A stretch of DNA of 64,000 nucleotides, from contig NC_059089.1 in NCBI RefSeq assembly GCF_020497125.1, positions 26,681,282 through 26,745,281 on the forward strand, in the 5' to 3' direction. Source of the DNA: Mauremys mutica (Eukaryota > Chordata > Testudines > Geoemydidae). The translations under genes were made by a program, and so were the position numbers. The notes below the pieces were generated by a model, which did no database searches, was not told the DNA's origin, and saw only the letters and a list, made by a program, of their open reading frames with translations. Below, one piece after another: positions 55,601 through 64,000 of the stretch; positions within the stretch are counted from its first letter, which is position 1; each line of letters begins with the position of its first letter.

Positions 55601-58600
55601 GCGAGAGGGAACGTGAGGTACTGGGCTGAGGTGAGCTCTGCGAGCTCTGCAGCCAGCTGTGAGTCTGAGCAAGTCACTTCCCCCGTCCATAACCCGGGGG
55701 TAAGGATCCGTATCGGCCTTCCCGCAGGCCGGGGGAGAGTGGAAGGTTACTCGGAGCTGAGGAATGGATGGAGTGGGGGGAAGGCTGGGGAGGAGGGAAA
55801 GGTGCTGATGAGCTAACTCAAACCCACAGGGATGACACTGGCTCTGACAGAGCTACGCAGAAGCTTGGCAGTGCCCATGGCACTTCACCCAGGCAGGGCC
55901 TCCAGGCGCACTGGGAGGATGCTTGCCCAGCAGATGCCCAGGCTGTACCTGTTTGGTGGCTAAACAGAGGCTGTCAGTCCCCAGAGCCGCCCACCCACCC
56001 CCAACTCCACTTCCAAAAGGCGCATGAGAGAGAAACGCCGCTGGCCCCTGCCAGGGGGACGAGGCAGCTCAGGCGGGCGCTCGGCCTGGCGGCGACGGGA
56101 CGATAGCCAGGCGAGGTGCTCAGCCTGACGGGACGATAGCCAGGCGAGGTGCTCGGCCTGACGGGACGATAGCCAGGCGAGGTGCTCAGCCTGACGGGAC
56201 GATAGCCAGGCGAGGTGCTCGGCCTGACGGGTGCTCGGCCTGACGGGACGATAGCCAGGCGAGGTGCTCGGCCTGACGGGACGATAGCCAGGCGAGGTGC
56301 TCGGCCTGACGGGTGCTCGGCCTGACGGGACGATAGCCAGGCGAGGTGCTCGGCCTGACGGGTGCTCGGCCTGACGGGACGATAGCCAGGCGAGCATTAG
56401 ACGCCTGCACCTGCAGCAGGATCCGTTCCTGTAGCTGCGTGTTGCTATGGTAACTGCGGCAAGGGGTGGGGCTTTCGAGAGGGGAGGGGAGGCCAATGTA
56501 CAAGCCAAAGGGGCTGGCAAAGGCTGTGGCAAGGCCCCCAGAAACGTGCCGAGCCAGGCAGGAGGGCCAGCTCTCCCCGCCAGTGCCTGCTGCGGATATT
56601 GTGTCTAGGTGAGACGGAAATATGTGAATCAGCCTGAGTTACTCTGACCACAGACTCCGAGACGGTGGCTCTATCATGAGAAATCTGCGCTTCCCTGCCC
56701 TGCATTCCTCTGACGCAAATGCAGCTAGATAGGGCCAGTCCCTGCGCGAGGCTCTGTCAACACGGCTGTTTTGTAAAGGCCCTATCAGCCGGTTTTTCAC
56801 TGCCCAAAACAGGCCCCATTTTATGCTGGATTGGGAACTAGCCTGCACTGGCCCCTGCATGCTGACCAAGGTGGGATCTCACCCACCACTTGCCTCTCGC
56901 CAGGACCACTGTTTTCTGGGGCTCAGGGGGAGAAAAGGACGTTCTGGGAAATGAGCTCATGAAAATAAAAATATTCTTGCTTTAAAAAATTCTCTGTTGA
57001 GCTGCAAGCCCAGGGAGGTGGAGGGATGTCAGTATATTATCTGGTCATCTAGACTGCTAAGCTTTCTGTTACGTGTCTGTACAGCACCTCCCATGATGGG
57101 GCTCTGAGCCTCGACAGGCACTATTGAAATCAGATTGTCTAATGCACCCCCTTTTCACCCCAGTGCTCTCTGGAGGGCTCACCTCATGCAATGTATTTGT
57201 ACCAGATGCCACATTAAAAATAACTAACTGTAGCTGTGGCATGGCCCAGTGTAATTCACTCAGCAGCTTTGCTGTACATGGACCCAATCTTGCAAACATT
57301 TCTGCTTGTGAATATTCTTTACTCCTGTGAATAGCCCTACGGAAATCTATGGGATCGCGTCCATGAGTAAAGTTACTCTCGTGCCTAAGTGTTTGCAGGA
57401 TGAGGTCCCCGACCGGGAGGGAGAGCTGTGAATAACTTCAGTCTGCAAAGCCGCCTCTCATTGTCCTCACTCAATTTTCTCCCTTAGAGTTCACCTCTGC
57501 TGCGCTGCCTGCAATAGTTCAGCAGCTGGTGCATGGGGACTGCTGCTTGTCACACAGCGCATACCCAGCGGATTGTAACCGGGTGCTTGCTTTCACTCTA
57601 TGCTGCATCCACCTGCTGCCTGTCCTTTTATACTGCAAGGGCCATCTTTGTAGTACATGCCTGTATACAGTTCCTTGCATGATAGAGCCCTGAGCCCTGG
57701 CTGTGGTGTCTAGACACTACCGCAACACAAATAAATACCCAACATAATGAGGAGGGATGCCAGGTGCTGAGAGGGGCAGAGCACTGGCCAGAGACTGTCC
57801 CGGATCCCTAATACGCTCACATTACAGCCCCCGAGCCTGTGGAATTTCTTGCTGCTGCTGCTATCTAACCAGCTGCTGTTCAGCCCAGGCTGTGCGTGGC
57901 CACTCCTCCCCCGGGGAGTGATGCCCTGCTACAGCACTAGCCCCTGGGAAAAACCAAAGTGGGATGAGCCTCTGGGAACTCGCGATGCTGCAAGCAGCCC
58001 CGGGGCCTCAGGCAGAGGTGCTGCATCCCCCGAGAGAGACTGGGGGCAAAGGTGAGGAGTCACCATTTGATTTGTGTTCCTCCTTGTTCTTGATAAAATT
58101 ATGAGCTATTTTACAAAGGTTTTTGCCTAATTCACTTTTAGCGCTTTGGCTGTTGCCAGCTCAGCAGGTTTATTTTCAGCATGTTTGTCTCTGGCGCTGC
58201 CTTTAGACTCTACACTGTAATCACCTCTCCCCTCCCACAGACTTACAGATAATGGCAGGTTACAGCGATTTTGGTGTGCGGCTCTGACCAGGTCTGGTGA
58301 AAGCTTCCCTTTAGTTTCCACCCCATCAGAGAGGCTTTGAATTGGGCTCGGCGACTCAGAGAACGCAGGGGGGACGTGCCCACAGCCAGGCTGTGCCCGG
58401 CAGGTTCTTAGACATCTAGCAAACCTTCGGGGCAGGGGGACACTCCGAGACCTATCAGCTGTGCTGCTCCCTCTGGTCTTTACTGCCCCAGAAAACCACC
58501 AGCTGCAGAGCCGCCTGCAATACTGAGCAGGGAGAAGCACTGCCCTAGGGAACCTTTGGTCCTATGCCTCCCGTCAGGGGCCCGTGCCATCAGGAGAGCC

Positions 58601-61600
58601 ATGGCTCTTTGCGCAGAGAGAGCTGGAGCCATGAGCAGAAGCTCTCATGGCATACGGCACTGCAGGGAAGGCCCATCCACTGCAAACCTCTGGCTGCCAT
58701 TAAGGATCACCTCAAATAAAGGCTCTTCTCTTGACTTCCAGCATGGCACCACCCGTCCCTTGTGGCAAACTCTGCTTCATGTATTCATTCCATGTCTTCA
58801 GTGCCCAATCCCCATCACCTCCGGCTGCCTCACACTTATCCACCTCTGAGTGCCTCGTGCCCTGCCACAGTGGTGGTCGGGTAACACCCTGAGTGACACT
58901 TTATACCGGCAGCACAGCCCTGGCTCTGGCAGGCCACGCAGGCCAAGTGCCTCTGTGCAAAAGGCTCTAGCACCTGCTGTTCCAGGAACTCCCAGCAGAG
59001 ACCCTGGCAGGTCTTAGCCCTTGTGGTGGTGACACAGGGGAGAGCTGGTCTCAGCCAGTCAGCAGGACTTAAACGTTTCTGAACAGCACCTTGCACTGAA
59101 CACACAGAAGCGAGCAGGAGCCAGGGAATTGCTCAGAGCAGCTCACCCCAAAGCAGCTCTGAATCCCAGGACACATGTCAGTAGGAGTGGAGGGGGTTCC
59201 TGTCTCTAGAAACCAGGCTCCAATCTCTAGCTATGCCGCTCTGACAGGAGCAGTGGGCCCTGTCTGCGTGTTTCTCCTGGCGCAGGGTGCCTGAGCACTC
59301 CTCTACGCGTGAGCAGCGTAGGGACCCTCTAGCCCACCACGTCATCTCCACAGCAGCTGGGAGGGCACTTCCCAGTGCAGGGTGACAGGCACGCTAGCAC
59401 TGCGCGAGCTAGCATGCCGAACACTCGTGTGGGCGAGGTGGCACGGGCAGTGGCTTGGGCTGGCCACCCAGGTATGCACCCAGGGGATCAGTGGGCTTGT
59501 AGTCTGCCGGTGCCCGTGCCACTGTGCTATGATTTTTAACAAGGGGAGCTAGCCCATGTCTGTCTACCTGCACTGAGACACGTGCTCCCAGTGCTGTGCA
59601 GCCATACCCTGGAGGATGTGTTTCACCAAGCTGAGATCCTCTGCCAGGGGAAGATTGGATCCCATATCCCACTGACTGCTTTGCTCCTGTGCACATCTCT
59701 CTGTAGCTCCCCTGAATCTCTGCCACCCCTTCACACTGCAGAGAACTGTTACTTTGCACCTGGTGCTTTGCAGCCTGGCCTCCTTCTCACCACAGTGAGA
59801 GATCGCTGTCCGCCAGACAGCAGAGAGGTGTTCGGGGAGGATTTTTAACAAGGAGGCACCAATGGGGCTGTGGTGTAAACCCCTTATCTCTGGAGGGGTT
59901 ACCCGGAGGAGGAAAGGCTTCCACAGGACACACCGTGAAGAGGTGCAGTCAGCTTAAAAACAAGTCACATTCTGTCTGGATACAAGCTACATGATACTAG
60001 TCACGCAGCCTCACTGTGCCTCGCTCCCCCTGTGAAATGGGGAGAACCATACTCCCTTTCCCCCCCTCCTCCTTGGCTCTTTGGGGCAGGGGATGTCTGT
60101 TACTATCTCGTCACAGCGTGCTTGGCACAATGCGGCCTCGGTCGTGGCTGGGGTCTTTCGGTGCAACTGTACCACGAGTAAATAACAACAGTCACTAATA
60201 ACCACTCTCCATGCTCCCACCAACCGGGGCGACACGAGAGAGCAGCCGCTCCGCCTGTCCCTTTTCTGGCTTTGTGCGGGAGAGCGCTTTGCAGTCCAGC
60301 GTCTCCCCCGCAGAACTCAGCCCCTTCTGCGGCACTTACCGAGACTGAAGAGTATCAGGAACTTCAAACACACAAACTCTTGTCGATCCACCTGGAGCGA
60401 ATGCAAGTGTAGGACCAGTTCTTGTGCCCTCAGGACCAGGTTATTCAGGCTGGACCCTGCTTGAGCTGCGATTGTCACCATCTCCACCTGAAAGCAAAGG
60501 AGGCAGGCGGGCTCAGCGGCCGGGAGCATCACACACTGCAAGGGCCTGGGGAGCGGTGCGTACCCCTCTGCGAGGCACCGAGCGGGGTCTAGACCCCACA
60601 GTGTCTCTTAGCTATGCCCTGCCTTTGGAGACGGCAGGAGCTGCTCATTTTAACCCCCCCCCACTCCCTGTCCTAGGGACGGCAAATAGCCAGCACTGCA
60701 GTGGGTCTGGAGGTGGACTTGAAAAGACTCCTCCGGTGAGATTCACCCCGCAGCATAATGCCGAGGCACAAGGCAGAACTTCAGTGGTGCCTAGGCCTTG
60801 TACTAGCCCTCTGCACCCTAAGGGTGAATACTGCACCCTAAGTGACACTGGCAGGACAGGTGTCTCATGGAGTCCCCCACGGCCATAAGACTGGCTGGAT
60901 GGGATTTAGAATTATTCCCTCTCTCTGGCTGGATTCGCACAAGGAAATGGCAGTGGAGGGAAGGGAACAAACTCCTTGGCAGGGTTTTCAGCTAGCCCAA
61001 CCATAGCTACAGGCAGCTTGGCTGCATGCACCGGCCACAGGTACTGGAACTAGCCACACCCCCTGGCTTGAAGCGGTTTTCATCATATCCAGGGGTTACA
61101 GTTTGGGTCAATGGCCCTCAGCACCCCCATTACACACGTTGTTCCAGCTCCCCTGGCACAAGCGATGGATGCCCCTGATTCCCAGGAGGCCAGGGAGCAG
61201 CAGCCAATTCTGGCCTGTGGCTAAAACATTACAGGACAGAGGCAGCAGAACTATGGAGTCAGGATGAAATTCATCCCTGGGTAGCCAGTATAAACCCAAG
61301 AGACTACTTAAGCCCCACGGCATCCCAAACAGTGCTGCACAGGTCCTCTGGCCAGGGTGGATCTCTCTTTAGAGAATAAACAGGGGTAACTTGGAGACAA
61401 ACAAGAGAAAATAGCAATCTTCTGTGCTATTATTTGTTTTAATTTGTATTTAAAGAGGAAGCCCTCACTGCACAACAGCAATGCTGTCCTGGGAATAGCT
61501 GGAAGATCAGGCTGCAATTCTGGGGAGACTTTGTTCCCATGTTCCCTGCAAAATCTACTATTCAAACAGAGCTGGTCTGTTCTCACACCCAGTTTCTGTA

Positions 61601-63773
61601 AATACAGACATGACTGTTGATTTTTCTTATGAGAAACATTTTGCTCCAAACCCAAGAATTCTTCCCTGGCTGGAAGGCAGTACATGCCGGCCGCCTGTGC
61701 TCTGGGGATGGCTTGGGTCTATCTACAGATCATTATTTCTCCCCTTGTGCAAAAACAATTCCGGAACCCAGCAAAAACAAAACACCAGGCATCTGCTTGG
61801 GTCAGCCTTAGTTCACGCAGGAGGCGGGACGGGAGGACCTTCGCCAGAGGGAAAGAAGTAAGACAAAAGTCACCCATTTTTTCTTCCCAGTTTGGGCTCC
61901 ACGTAGCTGGGAATGCTGAGATTGTCTGAAACTATGGAGATGGATTTTGGTTCCCATGGGTTCCCATCCTGGAGTCTGAAGTTCAAACAAGCCCCACCGC
62001 TAAGCTAAAGCTAAGCAACCCAAACTGCCCAGGCTGGCCTGACTTCACACTACAGCCCTGCAAAACCGCTGCGTTTCCAGTGGCTGCCATACAAAACCAG
62101 TTGGCCCACAGGCTGCAGAGCCAGGGGGGACACAGCCCGATTACTTTTTGGCCAGGCCAAACCTGAGTGCGACCCAGTGCACCATTTCACAATGCCACTC
62201 ACTAAAATTTGGAGGGGGTGGCTGCATGGGCTGATGGGCCAGGGGAGTTAGATTGCGGGGGGGGGCATTTAAAGGGGGTGTCAATGGCCCTGAATTGGCT
62301 CAAGGCTCACCCAAAAGTGACGCCCCCTGGCTGCCTCTAAACTCAGGGTACTTTTCAGGGCACCTGGGTGTGGCAGTAACCACTGGAGTAGTGAATATTG
62401 ACCCCTGGTGTCTGACGGGGATTTGCCTTCACAGCCCAGTCCACGTGATCAAGGCCAGGAAGTTTAAAAAGCAACCAGCTGCAAAGAAAGTGATCCCAGC
62501 CAGTCAGTGAAGACTGGCTCAGGCCCGCTGAGCTCCCAGAGACATTCTTTCTGCAGCAGCCAGGCCGGCCACAGAGGGGGCTCTGCCACTAGACACATCA
62601 GACACAGGCTTGGGGGAATCTTCTCCTGTGCTAGTGGAGGGTTTTGGTGCTGGGGAATTGTAATTTACATGGCGGTGCCCGGAGAGGGAGATGGAGAGAG
62701 GGAAGGACAGTGGACTGGGCAAGGGGGATGTTTGGGAAACCGGCATCCTCATGGGGAAGCAGACAGCGAATGACTCTCCTCCTGCAAGGACAGAGTTTTG
62801 GGTTTTATTTCCACACCCGTTCAGGAAGCCTGGCCTTGTAGGAAGGGGGATCAGGGTCAATTCCCAGCTCCACCCTGCATGACCCTGGGCAAGGCCCTCA
62901 GCCTCTCTGTAAAACCAGGATAAAAATGCCATCTCTGGGGCAGGGACTGACTCTGTCTATGTGTTTGTGCAGTCCCCAGTGCAGTGGGGCCCAGATCTGG
63001 GGTGGCGCCTCTAGGTCCTACCATAACACACCTAAGAACAATGCAGGGCTCTGTTACTGTTTCTCTTTACATCTTGCCGCCTCTGATCCTAGAGAGATGC
63101 TACCAGACTCACAACTAGGGCAATGAAACACATTTAATAGCAACAGATTAACCAGCAGGCACATGGTGCCTTTCACGTGCTTTCCTTTTGGATTCAAAAC
63201 ACTGGTTCTGACCCAGCGAGGAAGCAGTGGAATTTCTGATCTCAATTGGGTGAAAACAAAAATGGCAAAGAAAAGTGACTTTTCATCAATCCCATTTGGG
63301 AATAAATGGTGAGGGGGGGAAGATTTTCCTTTGCAAAAATATGGCAGATTTGCAAATCCTGACGTGAACAGGGGCAGTAGCAGAGTTACAAATCGGGAGG
63401 GAACTGGTCCCCATATCACCCGGCTCTGGTTAGTATCCCAAAGCATCGCCAGAGGCACGAGGCCTGCTCCCCTCTGAGGTTTCACTCTTTGTGTCCATCA
63501 ATCCATCTGCAGCAATAATGCAGGCTCACTATTAGCTATGCTGTCCCAACCCTTTCATGCTGTTGCACCACTTAGCAATGCAGGAATTGCAGTGGAAAGG
63601 TACAGTCTGCTGAAACACTGCAAAGCTTTTCCCATCAAAGGAGAGGACATTACCTCCTGGCCCGTCACAAGCAGCATGCTGTGCTCCTTCGCGTGCTGCA
63701 CCTGCCTGTAGATATGGTCAAACACCAGCAGCTCACTCCAGCAGTTCTGCAGCAGTTTCATCTGATCACCTAC
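46356..63773 (-). CDS. NR5A1: NR5A1 (steroidogenic factor 1, SF-1/Ad4BP), last three coding exons (5' part outside window)
   Basis: Nuclear receptor transcription factor that binds DNA as a monomer in the nucleus. It controls steroidogenic genes and the development of adrenal, gonad, pituitary gonadotropes and ventromedial hypothalamus. The window has exons 63773-63654, 60487-60340 and 46603-46356, read right to left. They encode 171 ligand-binding-domain residues matching human 291-461 without length change. Seen are [20 protein letters not shown] (helices 4-5 region), [17 protein letters not shown], and the C-terminal AF-2 core LLIEML. The phospholipid head-group contacts of human SF-1 (Gly341, Tyr436, Lys440) are kept in QAGS and [18 protein letters not shown] and [10 protein letters not shown] favour NR5A1 over its paralogue NR5A2. 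The DNA-binding domain, hinge and first part of the LBD lie beyond 64000. The gene converges on ADGRD2. Confidence 0.96.
47824..47848. repeat. (GT)n / G-rich simple repeat
   Basis: GTGTGTGTGTGTGGGTGGGGGG, a short GT run passing into G-rich sequence. Confidence 0.7.
48700..48985 (+). mobile_element. 5S rRNA-derived SINE (SINE3 type), degenerate
   Basis: Positions 48731-48792 resemble the internal-promoter half of 5S rRNA: CTCATAAGCCAAGCAGGGTC, then TGCTCACTGCTAGGAGG and ACCTCTCCCTCC against the 5S blocks around AAGCTAAGCAGGGTC and GGATGGGAGACC. The downstream body (GGGATGTGTTCTGATGGAGG, ATTAAGTGGCA, CAGGGTGAGTTATCC) resembles the body of reptile 5S-SINEs. Strongly diverged. Confidence 0.5.
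49034..49296. mobile_element. MITE with GGCCATGTCT terminal inverted repeats
   Basis: The ends are GGCCATGTCTGCACTAGTG and, as reverse complement, GGCCATGTCTACACTACCAC. The interior holds GAGAGAGCTCTCCCGTCGAC and CCTGAGCGACATAAGTTTTG. It is the best-preserved of three related copies (others 22745-22992 and 33818-34074). The flanks CAA/TTA are compatible with a 3-bp TWA-type target as in PIF/Harbinger elements, but this is uncertain. Confidence 0.8.
50036..50095 (+). mobile_element. CR1/Cry SINE 3' tail fragment
   Basis: GGGGGTTGGACTAGATGATC, CTGAGGTCCCTTCCAACCCT and GATATTCTATGA are the CR1-type tail shared with the SINE at 21897-22084, here in the + orientation and without the tRNA head. 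Confidence 0.8.
50360..50540 (+). mobile_element. possible CR1 ORF2 fragment, very degenerate
   Basis: Broken translation resembling the CR1 segment before RT (AAGCACCCCAAGGCTTTTGG, GAATGAACTCAAAAATTGG). Weak similarity only. Confidence 0.3.
50872..50964. mobile_element. small foldback MITE
   Basis: The ends TGGCCCCAGTTCATCAA and, as reverse complement, GGCCCCAGTTCAACAAAG pair almost perfectly. The interior has CATGTGCTTAAGTGCC and TAAGCAGGTGTTTAAGTGC, like the element at 42007-42112. Confidence 0.6.
51170..52020. promoter_or_regulatory. candidate NR5A1 intron-6 enhancer region
   Basis: An 850-bp AT-rich block with no recognised repeat. It contains homeodomain-type sites (TAATTTTAATTAAA at 51878-51891, GGTTAATTGAATATTTGAAT near 51469) and an AGGTCAATCCATTAAGG segment near 51789. 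Mouse Nr5a1 intron 6 carries the VMH and pituitary enhancers, so location and content are suggestive. No alignment was possible. Confidence 0.35.
52030..52938 (+). mobile_element. CR1-type LINE, 3' 0.9 kb, sense
   Basis: The translation at 52091-52309 reads [35 protein letters not shown] and [13 protein letters not shown], typical of CR1 ORF2 downstream of RT. The NLW-type C-terminal segment and 3' UTR follow, ending CTGGCCATTTTTATGTTCTTAT. The frame is broken by stops and indels. It is 5'-truncated and in opposite orientation to NR5A1. Confidence 0.88.
54765..55060. mobile_element. foldback element with TTGCCAA ends
   Basis: The left end TATTGCCAATCC and GTGCAAAAATCATGA are mirrored at the right end by GTGATAAAAACAGGAG and CGTTGGCAATG. 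The interior contains TCAGGAGATTAGCTTC and CTGAGGGCTCACAACTC. Class unknown; no target duplication resolved. Confidence 0.55.
55421..55513. repeat. small foldback element (CTGAGGCACCTT arms)
   Basis: The left arm ACAATCTGAGGCACCTT and right arm AAGGTGCCTCAGACTG flank a GGGCCTGATTCTCAGG ... AAAAACAGGATCC core that is itself partly palindromic. Confidence 0.55.
56095..56395. repeat. compound minisatellite, 33-bp units with interspersed 16-bp units
   Basis: The 33-bp unit begins ACGGGACGATAGCCAGGCGA and ends GGTGCTCGGCCTG. Seven complete copies start at 56095, 56128, 56161, 56194, 56243, 56276 and 56325, and a partial one starts at 56374. Three 16-bp units (ACGGGTGCTCGGCCTG) start at 56227, 56309 and 56358. 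Units are near-identical (only CTCAG/CTCGG variants). Because 33 is a multiple of 3, long spurious frames arise on the - strand. Confidence 0.97.
57077..57125 (+). mobile_element. MIR/L2-type SINE tail
   Basis: GTCTGTACAGCACCTCCCAT and GATGGGGCTCTGAGCCTCG are the LINE-derived tail shared by MIR-like SINEs of this window. Confidence 0.5.
57655..57745 (+). mobile_element. MIR/L2-type SINE tail
   Basis: TGTATACAGTTCCTTGCATG, GAGCCCTGGCTGTGGTGTCT and CTACCGCAACACAAATAAAT give the full tail ending in an A-rich tract. Confidence 0.6.
59985..60195 (+). mobile_element. MIR-like SINE
   Basis: CACTGTGCCTCGCTCCCCCT, GTGAAATGGGGAGAACCAT and the tail block GCGTGCTTGGCACAATGCG ... CTGTACCACGAGTAAATAAC. 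It lies 140 bp from the NR5A1 exon 6 donor. Confidence 0.6.
60340..60487 (-). CDS. NR5A1: NR5A1 coding exon 6 (human numbering)
   Basis: Acceptor TTGCTTTCAG, then 49 codons plus one base ([20 protein letters not shown] ... [11 protein letters not shown]), then donor GTAAGT. It corresponds to human 331-379 plus the first base of Asp380. QAGS contains the equivalent of Gly341, whose backbone contacts the bound phospholipid phosphate in human SF-1. Confidence 0.95.
61038..61155. mobile_element. hAT-like MITE, short
   Basis: The ends CAGGTACTGGAACTAG and, as reverse complement, CAGGGGAGCTGGAACAAC are similar inverted repeats. The interior has CCCCCTGGCTTGAAGCGGTT and CTCAGCACCCCCATTACACA, words common in a turtle element. 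No matching 8-bp flanks. Confidence 0.6.
62850..63045 (+). mobile_element. MIR-like SINE
   Basis: GGTCAATTCCCAGCTCCACC (B box), GCATGACCCTGGGCAAGGCC (core), and the tail TGTTTGTGCAGTCCCCAGTG through GGCGCCTCTAGGTCCTACCA form a nearly complete copy. Confidence 0.7.
63654..63773 (-). CDS. NR5A1: NR5A1 coding exon 5 (human numbering)
   Basis: On the - strand, acceptor TGTTTCAG precedes [20 protein letters not shown]. The exon continues [20 protein letters not shown] and ends at a GTAATG donor. It has exactly 40 codons, corresponding to human residues 291-330. The DQ..LL segment is part of the nuclear-receptor LBD signature (helices 3-5). Confidence 0.95.
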
Positions 63774-64000
63774 CTGAAACACAGTTGCAAACACAGCCAT
63801 TAAAACCTCTCAGATCTCCTCACAGGTTAGGGATCTGGCAACACACAGTGCAGAAGGAAGGTTGGACTTGGATGCAAAGTTGTCAACAGATGAGGTCTTG
63901 GATGCTTTTGAAATGAATGAACTCTTCCCCCACCCCCCACCAACCCCCGTCCAGCGTCTCTGAGGAGAAGCCGGCAGCAGAGTTCCCTCTGCTCTCTGAC
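63774..64000 (-). other. NR5A1 intron 4 (3' end only)
   Basis: Intronic DNA immediately upstream of exon 5 on the - strand, with the acceptor at its left end. No repeat or exon was recognised in the 227 bp shown. Confidence 0.6.

Larger units (their letters stand above)
46604..60339 (-). other. NR5A1 intron 6 (13.7 kb)
   Basis: It contains a 5S-like SINE at 48700-48985, MITEs at 49034-49296, 50872-50964, 54765-55060 and 55421-55513, a CR1 at 52030-52938 and a minisatellite at 56095-56395. It also has SINE tails near 57077 and 57655 and a MIR-like SINE at 59985-60195. AT-rich single-copy DNA at 51170-52020 is the best enhancer candidate. In mouse, enhancers for ventromedial hypothalamus and pituitary gonadotropes lie in the corresponding intron. 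Confidence 0.7.
60488..63653 (-). other. NR5A1 intron 5 (3.2 kb)
   Basis: It contains a hAT-like remnant at 61038-61155 and a MIR-like SINE at 62850-63045. The remainder, including a poly-G run near 62257-62266, shows no gene or identified repeat. Confidence 0.6.

Noticed and set aside
56095..56395. CRISPR-like array of short repeats
   Set aside because: There are no unique spacers: the 33-bp and 16-bp units are directly adjacent and nearly identical. The genome is vertebrate.
55960..56532. 190-codon and 105-codon open frames on the - strand
   Set aside because: They exist because the 33-bp minisatellite unit is a multiple of three. The peptides are simple repeats ([22 protein letters not shown]) in two frames.
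46356..63773. Alternative identity NR5A2 (LRH-1) for the nuclear receptor
   Set aside because: [24 protein letters not shown] and [10 protein letters not shown] match the NR5A1 type, and the neighbour is ADGRD2. The C-terminal AKRT is only a minor NR5A2-like feature.

Overview
This is vertebrate nuclear DNA, most likely from a cryptodiran turtle. Its protein-coding content is short exons with GT/AG splice sites. Its introns hold abundant CR1 LINE fragments, one tRNA-derived SINE with a CR1-type tail of the kind found in turtles (Cry family), MIR-like SINEs, and many short hAT-like and other MITE-like elements. Species cannot be fixed from the sequence alone.

Two convergent genes occupy the window, each only partly contained. 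On the + strand, positions 423-25283 carry the last eight recognisable coding exons of an adhesion G-protein-coupled receptor, best called ADGRD2 (GPR144). They run from TM3 through TM7 to the cytoplasmic tail and stop codon. All eight join in phase (885 nt, 294 residues plus stop). On the - strand, positions 63773-46356 carry the last three coding exons of the orphan nuclear receptor NR5A1 (steroidogenic factor 1, SF-1). They correspond to human residues 291-461 with no length change and include the AF-2 helix and the phospholipid-contacting residues. ADGRD2 next to NR5A1 is the arrangement known in human 9q33, so each call supports the other. The two genes are not expected to work together: one is a membrane receptor, the other a transcription factor of gonad, adrenal, pituitary and hypothalamus.

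Layout: 1-25.3 kb is the 3' half of ADGRD2, including one 14.4-kb intron with a nested LINE. 25.3-46.4 kb is intergenic. It has a cluster of insertions at 26.8-28.1 kb (a hAT-like element and two foldback elements with 12-15-bp target duplications), several repeat remnants and AT-rich single-copy blocks that could be conserved regulatory DNA. 46.4-63.8 kb is the 3' half of NR5A1. Its intron 6 is 13.7 kb; in mouse this intron houses the VMH and pituitary enhancers. Here it contains a repeat-poor AT-rich block at 51.2-52.0 kb, a CR1 copy, a 5S-like SINE and a 33/16-bp minisatellite at 56.1-56.4 kb.

No bacterial-type system, CRISPR array or unknown multi-gene system is present. The more unusual features are the near-perfect foldback retroelement pair, four hAT-like elements with exact 8-bp target duplications, the compound minisatellite, nested transposons, and a possible extra 31-bp exon downstream of ADGRD2.
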